Shown: positions 27,655 through 36,968, counted from the stretch's first letter. The stretch: 64,000 nt of DNA from JAHBNG01 sp039028975 (GCA_039028975.1 JBCCHB010000088.1:3975-67974), one strand, 5' to 3'. Notes: generated by a model from the sequence alone, not told the origin. Made by a program: numbers and translations.

Positions 27655-28320
27655 ATGAAATTACGATTCAATCTTCGGAAGTTGTCTCTCCTCTTGCCAG
27701 CGTTGTTGATTGCTTCTCTGTTGCTAGTTGGCATGGCACCCTTAACAGCAGACGCTGCTGCACCTGCTGACTATGGATATTATGGCAACTACCATAAAGT
27801 TAAGAAAGGTGAAAGCCTTTCAAAGCTTGCTCGCTACTATAGTGTGACCGTTTATGAATTGGCGAAAGCCAACGGGCTATATGTGAATAGTCATATCTAC
27901 ATTGGTCAGAAGCTACATATCCCTCAAGCTAGTGGCTATCACAGCTATTCTGATTGTGCTCGCTACCACTATGTACGTAAAGGTCAAACCCTCTCTTGGA
28001 TTGCCAAACACCTAGGCGTTAATTACCATGCCTTGGCGAAGGCCAACCACATTTCAAACCCCGATCATATTGTTGCTGGCAAAAAGTTATGTATCCCGAA
28101 GATCTATGGACACTCAGGGTATGGATATGGGAACTACCATGGCAATAACGGCCATAATAACCACGGGTACCATGGCAATTACCACATCGTCAAAAAGGGT
28201 GAAACTCTCTCTCAGATTGCTCAGCGTTATGGTGTAAGCGTGTACCACCTGAAGAGCATTAACCACATTGCTGATGTTGATCATATCTATTACGGTCAGC
28301 GCCTAAAGGTCAGTTGGTAG
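27655..28320 (+). CDS. Secreted protein with three LysM domains
   Basis: About 221 residues. ATG 27655 is chosen because AAAGGA lies nine bases upstream and the signal peptide (LRFNLRKLSLLLPALLIASLLLV, read in two parts) then starts at residue 2; ATG 27637 is the alternative. Three LysM units follow, at about residues 45-87, 101-144 and 174-220, each starting YH-x-V-(K/R)-K-G-(E/Q)-(S/T)-L. They are joined by a linker rich in Gly, His, Tyr and Asn. LysM binds N-acetylglucosamine polymers such as peptidoglycan or chitin. No catalytic domain is attached, so a cell-wall-binding role is likely. A strong terminator follows. Confidence 0.88.
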   Translation: MKLRFNLRKLSLLLPALLIASLLLVGMAPLTADAAAPADYGYYGNYHKVKKGESLSKLARYYSVTVYELAKANGLYVNSHIYIGQKLHIPQASGYHSYSDCARYHYVRKGQTLSWIAKHLGVNYHALAKANHISNPDHIVAGKKLCIPKIYGHSGYGYGNYHGNNGHNNHGYHGNYHIVKKGETLSQIAQRYGVSVYHLKSINHIADVDHIYYGQRLKVSW

Positions 28321-28419
28321 TCTTCCACGTGATGTCAGTTCCAGGTACTGCTGGCTGTTAGTTATCCCCGGATAACGTCATCTTTTCAAACTTCTAAAAT
28401 AGAAGAAAGAGAAAGTTAA

Positions 28420-28456
28420 AATAAGCCAGGCTCGCTATGAGCCTGGCTTATTCTTT
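28420..28456. terminator. Strong hairpin terminator between LysM gene and cysteine desulfurase
   Basis: AATAAGCCAGGCTC (28420-28433) and GAGCCTGGCTTATT (28439-28452) form a perfect 14-base stem with a five-base loop, followed by CTTTC. It serves the plus-strand LysM gene and could also stop the convergent minus-strand desulfurase transcript. Confidence 0.85.
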
Positions 28457-28524
28457 CGATCACAATGGAGAGTGGTACAGAAAAAATGCATAATGAAAAT
28501 GCCCAACAAAATGTCCGTGAAGCA

Positions 28525-29709
28525 TTATGCTACAGCGGGTGCGAAGCTACGGATCCGTTGGACTATGCCAGGTAGCGTTGCCAACAGATAGTCAACATCA
28601 TCATCTGTCGTGCTTTTGCCTAAACTTAGTCGCAACCCGCCAACCGCATCCGCAGTTGGAACATTCATCGCTTCCAACACATGGCTTGGGCGTTGGGCAC
28701 CGCTGGTACAGGCACTTCCACTGCTGGCTGCAATGCCCGCCAAATCTAGGCCAATTAACACCCCCTCCGCTTCAACTCCTTGGATAATAAAGCTAGCTAA
28801 ATTGGGTAACCGATTATCAGGACTGCCAGTTTGGTATACATCTGGAATGGTCTGTTGAATTCCCTCAATCAACCTATCACAGAGAACCGTCAGTCGTTGG
28901 CTCTCTACCTCTCGCTCGGCTTCTATTAGGTCGAACGCTTCAGCCATTCCGACGATTAGCGGCACATTCTCTGTACCGGCCCGGCGGTTATTTTCGTGAC
29001 TACCACCGGTCAATATAGGTTGAAAAGGCGTTCCACTTCGCAAGTAAAGAAATCCGCAGCCTTTTGGACCATAGATTTTGTGGGCGCTAATCGTCAGCGC
29101 ATCTACTTGAAGTTGATCGACATGTAAGGGAAATTTACCAGCAGCTTGGACTGCATCCGTATGGAAGGGAACATCATACTCCTTGCAGAGCTCTCCGACT
29201 GCGCCGATAGGCTGAAGCGTGCCAACCTCATTATTGGCCATCATGACACTAACCAACGCAACCTCTTCGTTTAAACCAAGCGCCGACTCTACCTCATCAA
29301 TATGTACCTGTCCCAAGCCATCAACGGGTAAAATGGTCAGATCAAAGCCAAAGTTCGAAGCCAAATCTTCGGCAGTATGATAAACGGCATGGTGCTCTAC
29401 TGCTGAAATGACAATTCGATTAGCACCAGTTGCTGCTCGCTGTGCATGGGCAATGCCTCGCAATGCAGCATTGTTGCCCTCTGTGCCACAACCAGTAAAG
29501 ATAATCTCTTTTTCCTTGGCACCGATGATGGAGGCAATCCGCTGGCGTGCTTTGGTGAGTGCGACATTCGCCCCTCGACCTGCACCATGAATGCTGGACG
29601 GATTGCCGTACTGTGTCATCCAAAATGGCTGCATGGCTTTAACAACCTCTGGGCGCACAGGTGTTGTGGCAGAATGATCTAAATAGATTAGCTTTTTGGT
29701 GCGGTTCAT
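28525..29709 (-). CDS. Cysteine desulfurase (NifS/IscS type)
   Basis: PLP enzyme that takes sulfur from cysteine for iron-sulfur clusters and thio-modified tRNA. The 394-residue protein begins with the family pattern IYLDHSATTPVRPEV. It has the PLP lysine in ISAHKIYGPKG (near 208) and the catalytic cysteine in SSGSACTSG (near 335). The loop length around the cysteine places it in group I. No iscU or mnmA neighbour is seen. It is separated from the DUF4129 gene by 144 bases on the same strand. Confidence 0.93.
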   Translation of the reverse strand: MNRTKKLIYLDHSATTPVRPEVVKAMQPFWMTQYGNPSSIHGAGRGANVALTKARQRIASIIGAKEKEIIFTGCGTEGNNAALRGIAHAQRAATGANRIVISAVEHHAVYHTAEDLASNFGFDLTILPVDGLGQVHIDEVESALGLNEEVALVSVMMANNEVGTLQPIGAVGELCKEYDVPFHTDAVQAAGKFPLHVDQLQVDALTISAHKIYGPKGCGFLYLRSGTPFQPILTGGSHENNRRAGTENVPLIVGMAEAFDLIEAEREVESQRLTVLCDRLIEGIQQTIPDVYQTGSPDNRLPNLASFIIQGVEAEGVLIGLDLAGIAASSGSACTSGAQRPSHVLEAMNVPTADAVGGLRLSLGKSTTDDDVDYLLATLPGIVQRIRSFAPAVA

Positions 29710-29853
29710 CTTTAAAAATGTATTCTCTTCTCTACTTTTGCTGGTAATATCTTAAAATCGCGACATAAATGAGACGTAGGGTAATATCTCTCAACCCTTT
29801 GGAATGGCGAAACGAAATGTCAGGATCCATTAATTCTCGTTCATTATGATGCT

Positions 29854-31368
29854 CTATGGGCTTTTGAGTGCCTCAGGCTCAATGTGCTGGGAATCAGAGG
29901 CGTAGATCAACTCATAAGTAGTCCGAAGTCGCTTCAACTCTTGACCACCAATGACCTGTTCACCGTAGTGGACTCTCATGTAAGCATGGGTTAGTTGATG
30001 TAACCCTTCTCTCTGATTTGGAAAGGCATCCATCAGCACAGGTAGATATTGATCTGGTGGTTGATTGGGTTGGCGCGGATAGCCTCGCTGACGGGCAATT
30101 CGAGTTAGATTGGCATACATATTTTCTACACTAATCGCTTCTAATAGCTCCAGGCTCAGACCGAACTTTCCCACTAATCGAGCAAGATTACGTAGACGCT
30201 CCAACCCGCTGCGAATTCCGTCAAGGCCCCAATCGGCAGCTTCTTGTTCGGTCTCTTCCCCATCTTCTTCTACATCCCGTAGATAAGGTTTAACAAAAAA
30301 GATCCATAAGAAAAGGAGTAAAATCAGTCCTATACCAATCACAATCGTATATCGAACCACAGGCCAACTTTGTAGAAAGTCCGCCAGTGAAAAGGTAGTT
30401 GAATCTGGAAGCGGTTCGCCCCGGCCAAATTCACCATCTGTTGGCGTCTGGAAAAGGTCGACTCCGCTCATTAAGCTACGCATTGCGTCAATCAGCCATT
30501 CAAGGAATGGGGCTATCAACCAAAATAGGAGTTCAAATAGCCAGCCCAAAGCTGCGCCAAGGATCCGCCATACAGGACCAAACCAACTAATTACATTCAG
30601 GATATTTTGGGGTGTAAAAAATGTCGTCCAAATCAAACCAATGCCAAGCGTGATCATAACCGTTATGCCAATCATGGTCATACGAGGCCAGGAGAGCAAA
30701 GCGCCCGTGCTGTGACTGCCGACCATTGATTTTTCATCAATTCGGGCTAAGGCAACAGCCATCAGTCCGAAGGCGATAAAAAACGCGAAAAATTGAAGCG
30801 GAACAGGCAGACCAATTTGCTCAAATAATATTCCGTTGCCAATGAGCGCGATAAGCAATCCCAAGCGAAAGTTCAGCCCTACAGACGAAAAGGTCAAAAG
30901 ACGTCCTGTTGCCATAACCACGCGCACCCAAAGAATAATGTTGAAGACGATAAAGAGTGTTTCCAGTTGCCATCCTTCGTTAAAGAAGAGGAGTGCCCTG
31001 GCCGTATTATAAAGCCATGCTAAACTGAATAGAGAGGACGTGGCATAGAGTGTAGCTCGGACGACCAGCAAAGAGGACACGATGATGATACCCATTAACC
31101 ACAGTTCCCGCCGCGGACTGTTGATTTGGCGTCTGTTAATCAAATCTGTTGCTACTGCATAGAGCACCCATAACAAAAGCGTGACAAGGGTAATCTGTAT
31201 AGGTGAACGCGTGATAAGATGCGTCAATGAATTGGTCAGCTCAGAACTCAACAGAAAGGATGACTGGGCATAGCCAAGAAGAAGCCAGGCAAACGGAAGA
31301 AGCCAAGCCGCTTCCATGCCAGCTAGGGCAATAGTCAGGTATCGATGTCTTCGATTCGTTAGGATCAT
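29854..31368 (-). CDS. Multi-pass membrane protein with DUF4129 C-terminal domain
   Basis: A 504-residue protein with roughly ten hydrophobic helices and a cytoplasmic C-terminal domain of about 120 residues. The end matches the DUF4129 pattern: a proline-rich 'PRQPNQPPDQYLPVL' segment, then a helix ending in AYMRVHYGEQ. DUF4129 proteins often accompany transglutaminase-like or MoxR/DUF58 genes; none is present here. Function unknown. It lies between the small membrane protein gene and the cysteine desulfurase gene, all on the minus strand. Confidence 0.75.
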   Translation of the reverse strand: MILTNRRHRYLTIALAGMEAAWLLPFAWLLLGYAQSSFLLSSELTNSLTHLITRSPIQITLVTLLLWVLYAVATDLINRRQINSPRRELWLMGIIIVSSLLVVRATLYATSSLFSLAWLYNTARALLFFNEGWQLETLFIVFNIILWVRVVMATGRLLTFSSVGLNFRLGLLIALIGNGILFEQIGLPVPLQFFAFFIAFGLMAVALARIDEKSMVGSHSTGALLSWPRMTMIGITVMITLGIGLIWTTFFTPQNILNVISWFGPVWRILGAALGWLFELLFWLIAPFLEWLIDAMRSLMSGVDLFQTPTDGEFGRGEPLPDSTTFSLADFLQSWPVVRYTIVIGIGLILLLFLWIFFVKPYLRDVEEDGEETEQEAADWGLDGIRSGLERLRNLARLVGKFGLSLELLEAISVENMYANLTRIARQRGYPRQPNQPPDQYLPVLMDAFPNQREGLHQLTHAYMRVHYGEQVIGGQELKRLRTTYELIYASDSQHIEPEALKSP

Positions 31369-31623
31369 TATAGAGCCAAGCTACTTTTAGGAACGAGAAC
31401 TAAATAACTTGGTCATTTGACGAGGCTATGCCCGAGCGAAACGCGCAATTTATTTGCAACTCATTCCTTAACAGGTTTATGACAGGAAAACAACATACCC
31501 CTGACAGCTTCCTTCAGCCGATCTTATGATATCCTATGGCTAACAGAGACACGAAATATGTGTCTGTTCGGTTGAATGAGTAGGAGAGTGGCACCCACAC
31601 CCACCCAGAAGTTAATATAATCC

Positions 31624-31699
31624 GCCAGAAAAGTTTTGTCCCAGCTTTTGTCCTGTGTGCTTTGGAACACCTGAAAAGAGAGGACAAGATTTTCCTGGC
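31624..31699. repeat. Family B palindromic repeat, copy B3 (best copy)
   Basis: The left arm GCCAGAAAAGTTTTGTCCC (31624-31642) and right arm GAGGACAAGATTTTCCTGGC (31680-31699) pair over about 18 bases with three mismatches or G-U pairs. The interior contains a second TTTGTCC and a small GTGTGCTTTGGAACAC hairpin. Confidence 0.68.
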
Positions 31700-31768
31700 T
31701 ATCAATGTAGCGTTAGTTCATATAGCGTTTTCTAATCCACTCATCTACTCATCAGCTGTCGGGAACCA

Positions 31769-31797
31769 TTGTATTCAGCTCCGTCTGAAACCATGGA
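31769..31797 (+). repeat. Family A repeat, single left arm remnant
   Basis: TTGTATTCAGCTCCGTCTGA followed by AACC matches the family A left arm. The right arm is not recognisable, so the copy is truncated. Confidence 0.4.
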
Positions 31798-31842
31798 GAT
31801 GTTTTATTCGTTGAGCCATGGAAGCCCGCACATAAGTGTCAA

Positions 31843-31875
31843 AAAAGACCCACCAACTTTGTTGGTGGGTCTTTT
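31843..31875 (-). terminator. Rho-independent terminator of the small membrane protein gene
   Basis: AAAAGACCCACCAAC (31843-31857) and GTTGGTGGGTCTTTT (31861-31875) form a perfect 15-base stem with a three-base loop. On the minus strand it is followed by TTTTTTGACAC. It lies 45 bases after the stop at 31920. Confidence 0.9.
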
Positions 31876-31919
31876 GATTCCCTTTCATCTACTTTACTTC
31901 TATCCCCCCGAAGTGAGCC

Positions 31920-32351
31920 TTACCAATTATCAACCCCCTCATCGGATCCACCAACTACGCGAAATTGGCGATGGGATAACTCTTGTTGAGGACCGGCTAT
32001 CTGCATCTGATGAGGAGAGGCTAACGATGGTTGAGCATAGGATTGAGGATAAGATCCGGCTTGCCCCGGAGGTGTACCCTGGCCTGTTACAACAATAACA
32101 GGCGGCTGTTGCTGAGGATAGTGTGGGTACGTATCATAAGTCTCTTCTCTACGAACGCGACGTCGTTCCTGTCGATCATAGTCACCTGTGCGCTTGGCAG
32201 CCAACACCATCAGCGCGGCGGGTATCCCAGCCATAATACCAAATAAGACACCCAATGCCATACCAATGGCATCCGAACTGAGTTGGCTTCCCAATTGCCA
32301 TCCCATAAACCCAATAAACCCCAATGACCCTAAACCCATGATTGCTTTCAT
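31920..32351 (-). CDS. Small membrane protein with disordered Pro/Gln-rich tail
   Basis: About 143 residues from ATG 32351, chosen because AAGGG lies six bases upstream; a GTG at 32381 is the alternative. Two hydrophobic segments lie at about residues 4-21 and 26-50. A basic stretch follows (RQERRRVRREE), then a tail rich in Pro, Gln, Tyr and Ser. No domain is recognised. It is followed by a strong terminator and preceded by the FtsK-like gene 97 bases away on the same strand. Confidence 0.6.
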   Translation of the reverse strand: MKAIMGLGSLGFIGFMGWQLGSQLSSDAIGMALGVLFGIMAGIPAALMVLAAKRTGDYDRQERRRVRREETYDTYPHYPQQQPPVIVVTGQGTPPGQAGSYPQSYAQPSLASPHQMQIAGPQQELSHRQFRVVGGSDEGVDNW

Positions 32352-32448
32352 CTTAACCCTTATTCGTCCTTTCGTGATCACGTTTGATCACTTGTGTCGA
32401 CTGCTTTATCTGATTTATTATCGGGATATCTATCTATAGAGAGGTTCC

Positions 32449-33738
32449 TCAAAGGGAAATACCCAAACGATCGGTAAATTGCTCAAATAGACTTAACTGC
32501 TGTAGCTCTTCATTTTCTCTTGGTGGACTTGCTGCGCGGACACGCTTTCTTTGTATATGTTCCATTTGCCCACGTTCTGCTTGTACTCTCTGTGTTGGAA
32601 ATGGCGAGATCTCTTTTTCCCTTGAAATAGGTTGTATAGGCTTAGCCTCTATTATGGGCGACTTACGTTGGCTAGAAGAGAGAGCAGGCAGTATGGGCAA
32701 CTCTGCACGGTGGTTCATAGGGAAGCTGTTTCCCATCATCTTTTGGACCACACCCTGCACGTCCTTGGGTCCCAACCAAGCCGACTGAAAACGCACCATA
32801 TCCCCTTTGGTGATGAGCAAAAAATCACCCCGTCCACCTAATTTCTCTGCGCCACTATCTGCTACACCGGTTGCATAGCGGGCTTCATCCTTGCTGGCTA
32901 CGCTCCCGACCAATCGCACCGGAAAGTTTGCTGTCATACCGCTGCCAATATGGGCTGCGGTCGGCTTTTGGGTACAGGCAATGAGATGGATTCCCGCTTC
33001 TCTCCCCCGCTGCGCAAGGCGAGTTAGCAATTTCTCAATCACCTTGCCGCCTGTTTGAATGAGATCCGCTAATTCATCAATGGCAACCACCAAGAGAGGG
33101 CGGCTAGATTGGGACTGATCTCTCCGTTCCATCTCTTTGACCAGCCAGCGCAAACGCACTTCAGCTGCCTCTGCTGAGGTGACCATCTCCCCAAGGACAT
33201 GGGGTAGCGACGTCAATGGTCCAAACCCTCTGCCTTTGGGATCGATTAAAATGAGTTGAATTTCACTCTGGCGGTTGTACATGGAGAGAGAGACTAGAAG
33301 CGCTCGGGCCACTGCGCTCTTGCCCGACCCGGTCGTCCCAGCAATCAGAACGTGGGAAACATCAGGCGCCGGAAGTCGCAGTAGAAGAGGCGTTCCATTG
33401 TCCTCGATGCCTAATATGCTCGTGTGGGGCGGAATTTGCTTTAACTGCTTACAAAGAGGAAGTAAGCGTACTGGCTCTGGCTTAGCCCTTGGGACTTCAA
33501 CACTGATGGCACTGCCTTGTCGGTAAATTCGAGCTTCATTAACACCCAGGGCCATAGCAATCTCTTCGGCCAGGGCAGAAATCTTGCTTACCTTGGTCCC
33601 AACTTGAGCAGCCAGTCGAAATTTGATCAACCTGGGCGTCACAACACCACCCTGGACTTGGCCTGATACTTTGTGCTGGGCCAAAACAGCCTCAATTGCA
33701 TCGGACTGATAGTCCAGCATTTTAAGCCGTTTGCTCAT
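32449..33738 (-). CDS. FtsK/SpoIIIE-type DNA translocase ATPase without membrane domain
   Basis: A 429-residue protein with an FtsK/SpoIIIE motor domain. Walker A is GTTGSGKSA (134-142) and Walker B is LLVVAIDELADL with Asp222-Glu223. The motif RGREAGIHLIACTQKP follows, typical of the family. There is no N-terminal membrane region and no gamma DNA-reading domain. The C-terminal 80 residues are polar and probably disordered. It resembles the soluble FtsK-like proteins linked to plasmids or secretion rather than the cell-division translocase. No mobile-element genes adjoin it, so its role is open. Confidence 0.8.
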   Translation of the reverse strand: MSKRLKMLDYQSDAIEAVLAQHKVSGQVQGGVVTPRLIKFRLAAQVGTKVSKISALAEEIAMALGVNEARIYRQGSAISVEVPRAKPEPVRLLPLCKQLKQIPPHTSILGIEDNGTPLLLRLPAPDVSHVLIAGTTGSGKSAVARALLVSLSMYNRQSEIQLILIDPKGRGFGPLTSLPHVLGEMVTSAEAAEVRLRWLVKEMERRDQSQSSRPLLVVAIDELADLIQTGGKVIEKLLTRLAQRGREAGIHLIACTQKPTAAHIGSGMTANFPVRLVGSVASKDEARYATGVADSGAEKLGGRGDFLLITKGDMVRFQSAWLGPKDVQGVVQKMMGNSFPMNHRAELPILPALSSSQRKSPIIEAKPIQPISREKEISPFPTQRVQAERGQMEHIQRKRVRAASPPRENEELQQLSLFEQFTDRLGISL

Positions 33739-34377
33739 TGAATTGCCTACCTTCCCATCCTGTGTAGATGATCAGACACAACCCTTGTCCCTGTGAAAAC
33801 GGGGATGCTCCTGTGAAGACTGATCCTGCCCTATAAAGATGGAGCTAATCTCGTGAAGACGGGAGTAGCGCCCGTAGAAACAGAGATGGCTTCCCGTCTT
33901 TAACTCTTTAGGCTGGAGCGGGTTACTAAACCTCTATATCCAGTCTGAAGAGTTAACTGGGCGTATACTTCGCGTAAAGGTAAATAGTCACAGTCTCTAA
34001 AACAACCGCAGCATAGAATGAGTTTCCGTTGCAATAGTCGCTGCACGAAGATCGACCGAACTGATGCGTTAGGCGTAGTCTAAGGGTAACAAGCAATTGA
34101 ATGAGGCGCGCAATTTCGCCCAAACACGTATGTGTTTTCAGTTTACCGGAGTATCAGAAATGGATTTGGCTATTAGGATATCGAGGGATATAGCAGCCTA
34201 ATAGAACATTTTTTCTGAACAGGATTGGCATTATACAGAACAAATGAGCTAATGTCAAATGGGAATTCGGGGTATTAAAATAAGGAGACCAGAAGTATCT
34301 TTTTGGCTATTCTTCGTAGTTGTCCATGTTGCCTGGCAAATGCCGAGACAAAATCTTTCTAGCGGATGAGACCAAGT
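33739..34377. other. 639-base intergenic region with a 21-base tandem repeat array
   Basis: Contains about five imperfect 20-21 base repeats (33785-33895) and a truncated family A arm near 33994-34015 (CTAAAACAACCGCAGCATA). The rest is A/T-rich and holds no convincing coding frame. Confidence 0.5.
33785..33895. repeat. Imperfect tandem repeats of 20-21 bases
   Basis: Units begin CCCTGTGAAAACGGGGATG, CCTGTGAAGACTGATCC, CCTATAAAGATGGAGC, TCGTGAAGACGGGAGTAG and CCCGTAGAAACAGAGATG, each 20 or 21 bases apart. A single related unit occurs at 54281-54298 (CCTGTGAAGATGGGAAC), and in reverse at 20646-20663. Too short and too diverged for CRISPR. Confidence 0.55.
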
Positions 34378-35769
34378 TCACCCTGAGATAAAGGGAATAA
34401 AAATTTGGTGTTCGCCACCAACAGCCCCCAAAGCGTCGACTCGACCTGCACCAAGCTGTTCATTCGATGAATCCCCACCGCTGATGGGCTCGGCACTGCC
34501 AACGATCCGCTCTTTGATGGCGATGGAGCTTTCTAAATGGGCCTCGCGTACCAGTGCGGCCACACCGGAGACAAATGCTGTAGCCATACTAGTGCCAGAC
34601 CGAAATTCATAACCAGCTTCGGTTGTTGTTGAAATGATGTTTTCCCCAGGGGCAGCCAGTGTAACCCAATCGCCGTAGTTACTTCGTGACCAGCGCAAGC
34701 CTTGACTGTTGGTTGCCGCAACGGCCACAACGCTGTCCAAAGCTGCTGGAAAAAAGAAACTAGTTTCGGCCATGTTTCCTGCCGCTGCGATCACAAGGGA
34801 CCTTTCTGTAGCCAAGGCTATGGCATCTGCAACAGCATCGGGTGGTCTCGCCGTGGAGCCCAAACTTATGTTGATGATATGGGCACCGTGATCCAGAGCA
34901 TACAAAATGCCTGAAGCTACATCGGACCATGATCCCATGTTTTGGCTGTCTAATACCTTTATCGGTAATAGTGTACAGTTGGGAGCCACCCCCGATGCCC
35001 CTTGACCATTGTTGAGTGCGGCACCGATAATGCCGGCTACATGGGTACCGTGTCCGTTGTCGTCCTGAGCAATTGCATTGTCCGCAACAAAGTTGAACCC
35101 TGGTAGAATGCGATCCACAAATTCGGGATGGGCTAAATCGATACCTGTATCAAGAATGGCGATGATAGCTCCTCGACCGGTGGCAATCTCCCAGGCTTGG
35201 CGCGCTCGTATCTGGCTTAGTGCATAAGCCGCATCCAATTGCGGATCATTATAAGGGGCTGAGGAATTAGCTGGTTGGTCGAGTTTTGAGTAATCGTCGA
35301 GGTCGGGGAGCTGGGAATCATCAGCACAGGCTGCGACCTGACCATCGGGTTCGACACGGATAATCGGGCGGGTAATCGGCTCTACGGGCTGCGTATCGTC
35401 AGGTCCAGTCTTGTCAGGAGGAACAATGTCCTTCTGGCCGCGATTAAACCATCGGACAATCCGCCAAATCAGCCTGCGTATCCCCCATAGCTCGGTTGCT
35501 GAGCCGTCAGGAGTCCTGGGTGGTTGTTCAAGGGTGACCGAGTGGTCTGACGTTCCCTCTTCAGACGACAGTTGAATGTCACCTTGCCGGGCTAGAATGG
35601 AAGCCACTTGGACTTGGGGTACATGAACGATAGCCGTGTGAATTTGAGGCAGCCAGCGAGCCAAACGACCATGGAATTGTTGGGTAACAATTTCGTCTCG
35701 CTGCTGGGGCGAACAATCAGAATGAAATTTGACGAAGAGTGCTTGATGACCTGATGGAACGGTAGACAT
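34378..35769 (-). CDS. S8 family serine peptidase (subtilase) with C-terminal tail motif
   Basis: Subtilisin-fold protease, about 463 residues from ATG 35769, which has AAAGGAG nine bases upstream. The open frame extends to 35871, but that part is repeat A6 and is rejected. Catalytic residues are visible in AILDTGID (near 205), NGHGTHVAGI (near 240) and SGTSMATA (near 390). An I9-like propeptide fits residues about 8-75, followed by a polar linker. No classical signal peptide is seen before the propeptide. The protein ends in IFIPFISG, the tail shared by five other surface proteins in this cluster. Confidence 0.88.
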   Translation of the reverse strand: MSTVPSGHQALFVKFHSDCSPQQRDEIVTQQFHGRLARWLPQIHTAIVHVPQVQVASILARQGDIQLSSEEGTSDHSVTLEQPPRTPDGSATELWGIRRLIWRIVRWFNRGQKDIVPPDKTGPDDTQPVEPITRPIIRVEPDGQVAACADDSQLPDLDDYSKLDQPANSSAPYNDPQLDAAYALSQIRARQAWEIATGRGAIIAILDTGIDLAHPEFVDRILPGFNFVADNAIAQDDNGHGTHVAGIIGAALNNGQGASGVAPNCTLLPIKVLDSQNMGSWSDVASGILYALDHGAHIINISLGSTARPPDAVADAIALATERSLVIAAAGNMAETSFFFPAALDSVVAVAATNSQGLRWSRSNYGDWVTLAAPGENIISTTTEAGYEFRSGTSMATAFVSGVAALVREAHLESSIAIKERIVGSAEPISGGDSSNEQLGAGRVDALGAVGGEHQIFIPFISG

Positions 35770-35801
35770 ATGACGAATAACTCCTTTGTTATACTCAGCT
35801 T

Positions 35802-35885
35802 TATACTCAGCTCCGTTTGAAAACCGCACTTCTGTCATTCCTGTAGAGCTAAGGAAAACTGCGGTTTTCAAAACGACTTCAGTAT
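35802..35885 (+). repeat. Family A palindromic repeat, copy A6 (near-consensus)
   Basis: Left arm TATACTCAGCTCCGTTTGA and right arm TTTTCAAAACGACTTCAGTA. The inner arms AAAACCGCA and TGCGGTTTT extend the stem perfectly, and the centre reads TTCCTGTAGAG. An extra TATACTCAGCT lies directly before it (35790-35800). It fills the junction between two minus-strand genes. Confidence 0.72.
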
Positions 35886-35891
35886 AGTCAT

Positions 35892-36707
35892 TTATTCTTG
35901 GGAGCGGCCCTCCCTGGACTGTTCTTCACTGTACCAACGGTCTCGGTAAGGGACTCCCGCGTCAAATCGGCTAAACGCATCATCTTGAGGAGAATACCCT
36001 ACTAATTCCCGCGCCGAGGTGATATCCATCCGCTTAAAGCGGTTATCGGATACGGCTTGTAAAACTGCATATTGGAGGTTCTCAACTTGGATAGATTGGT
36101 GGATCAGATGACTGAGATCTCGGGCACTGAGAAAGGTACTCAACGTTCGCCCGTCTGGCATCTCATCCCATGTTTCTCGATTATATTCAAATGCACCAAT
36201 ACGAATCGCAATACTCGATAAGTCCTCTGTGTAGGCAAAGTAGTGGGCCATTGCCTCGCCAAAGACCTTGGCAGCACCATATAAGTTTAAAGGCTTAGGG
36301 GGCATATCAGCACGTACCTGCACATCCAACGGATACCCAGCAACAGCCTGGACACTGCTTGCCCAGATGACGCGGCGACACCCCTGATCCTTGGCTGCCC
36401 TAAAGATGTTGTAGGCACCCTTAATGTTATTATCAAGCAGCGACTCGTAGAATCCTGCACCGGCGTTGGCATCTGCAGCTAGGTGTACCACTGTATCAAT
36501 CTCTTTACAAGCATCATAACAGGCTGACAGATCGGCCACATCCAAGGCAATCTGCTCACTCTGTTCCATATCCCATCCCACGTCCATTTGGGAGAGAGAA
36601 ACCAACTCACGGTCGGCGAGTCGCAGGTCATACTGACTACCGTCATAACGCAAAAACGCACGACCAACACGGCCAGCAGCACCTGTAACAAGGACTTTAC
36701 CAGTCAT
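35892..36707 (-). CDS. NAD-dependent epimerase/dehydratase, uronate-dehydrogenase-like
   Basis: A 271-residue extended short-chain dehydrogenase. The NAD site is VTGAAGRVGRA near the N-terminus and the catalytic pair is seen in YGAAK. The segments DTVVHLAADANAGAGFY and RPxxLYG-type (KPLNLYGAAKVFGE) recall uronate dehydrogenases, which oxidise hexuronates to lactones, but substrate cannot be proven. The gene lies between the propeller protein (upstream in transcription) and the subtilase, with family A copy A6 in the junction. Confidence 0.78.
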   Translation of the reverse strand: MTGKVLVTGAAGRVGRAFLRYDGSQYDLRLADRELVSLSQMDVGWDMEQSEQIALDVADLSACYDACKEIDTVVHLAADANAGAGFYESLLDNNIKGAYNIFRAAKDQGCRRVIWASSVQAVAGYPLDVQVRADMPPKPLNLYGAAKVFGEAMAHYFAYTEDLSSIAIRIGAFEYNRETWDEMPDGRTLSTFLSARDLSHLIHQSIQVENLQYAVLQAVSDNRFKRMDITSARELVGYSPQDDAFSRFDAGVPYRDRWYSEEQSREGRSQE

Positions 36708-36910
36708 CTTTATTCATCTCCATTGAAGGTTGAGTAAGGCTTTTGGGGGAAAGAATTGTACCTTTTCTGCAAAGTGAAGGTAGCTGCCGATATTGAGCAG
36801 ATATCCAGTATACCAAAAAATAGGTTTACGTTCCACTGGGTCAAATAGGACGCGAATCTATTTCACTAAGTAAGTAGGGGATTTATTCTGAAGGATATAG
36901 GCAAACATCC

Positions 36911-36968
36911 GCGCTCAATCTCTATTTTCATTTCGACATGCTTCAACGCAAATAGAGATTGGGCGTGG
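36911..36968 (-). terminator. Hairpin downstream of the propeller protein gene
   Basis: CGCTCAATCTCTATTT and AAATAGAGATTGGGCG pair with one mismatch over 16 bases around a 22-base loop. It lies just after the minus-strand stop at 36982. The U-run is weak, so it may act as a processing or attenuation structure instead. Confidence 0.5.

Larger units (their letters stand above)
31369..31919. other. Intergenic region with family B and partial family A repeats and a terminator
   Basis: A 551-base stretch between two minus-strand genes. It contains family B copy B3 (31624-31699), one recognisable family A arm (31769-31797) and a strong terminator (31843-31875). No coding frame is supported. Confidence 0.6.

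Noticed and set aside
32449..33738. FtsK-like ATPase as sign of an integrated conjugative element
   Set aside because: No integrase, relaxase, attachment site or tRNA border is present around it.
33785..33895. CRISPR-like array
   Set aside because: Repeats are contiguous, about 21 bases and imperfect, with no unique spacers and no cas genes nearby.
35770..35871. N-terminal extension of the subtilase frame by 34 residues
   Set aside because: The extension is made of family A repeat A6, while ATG 35769 has a good ribosome-binding site.
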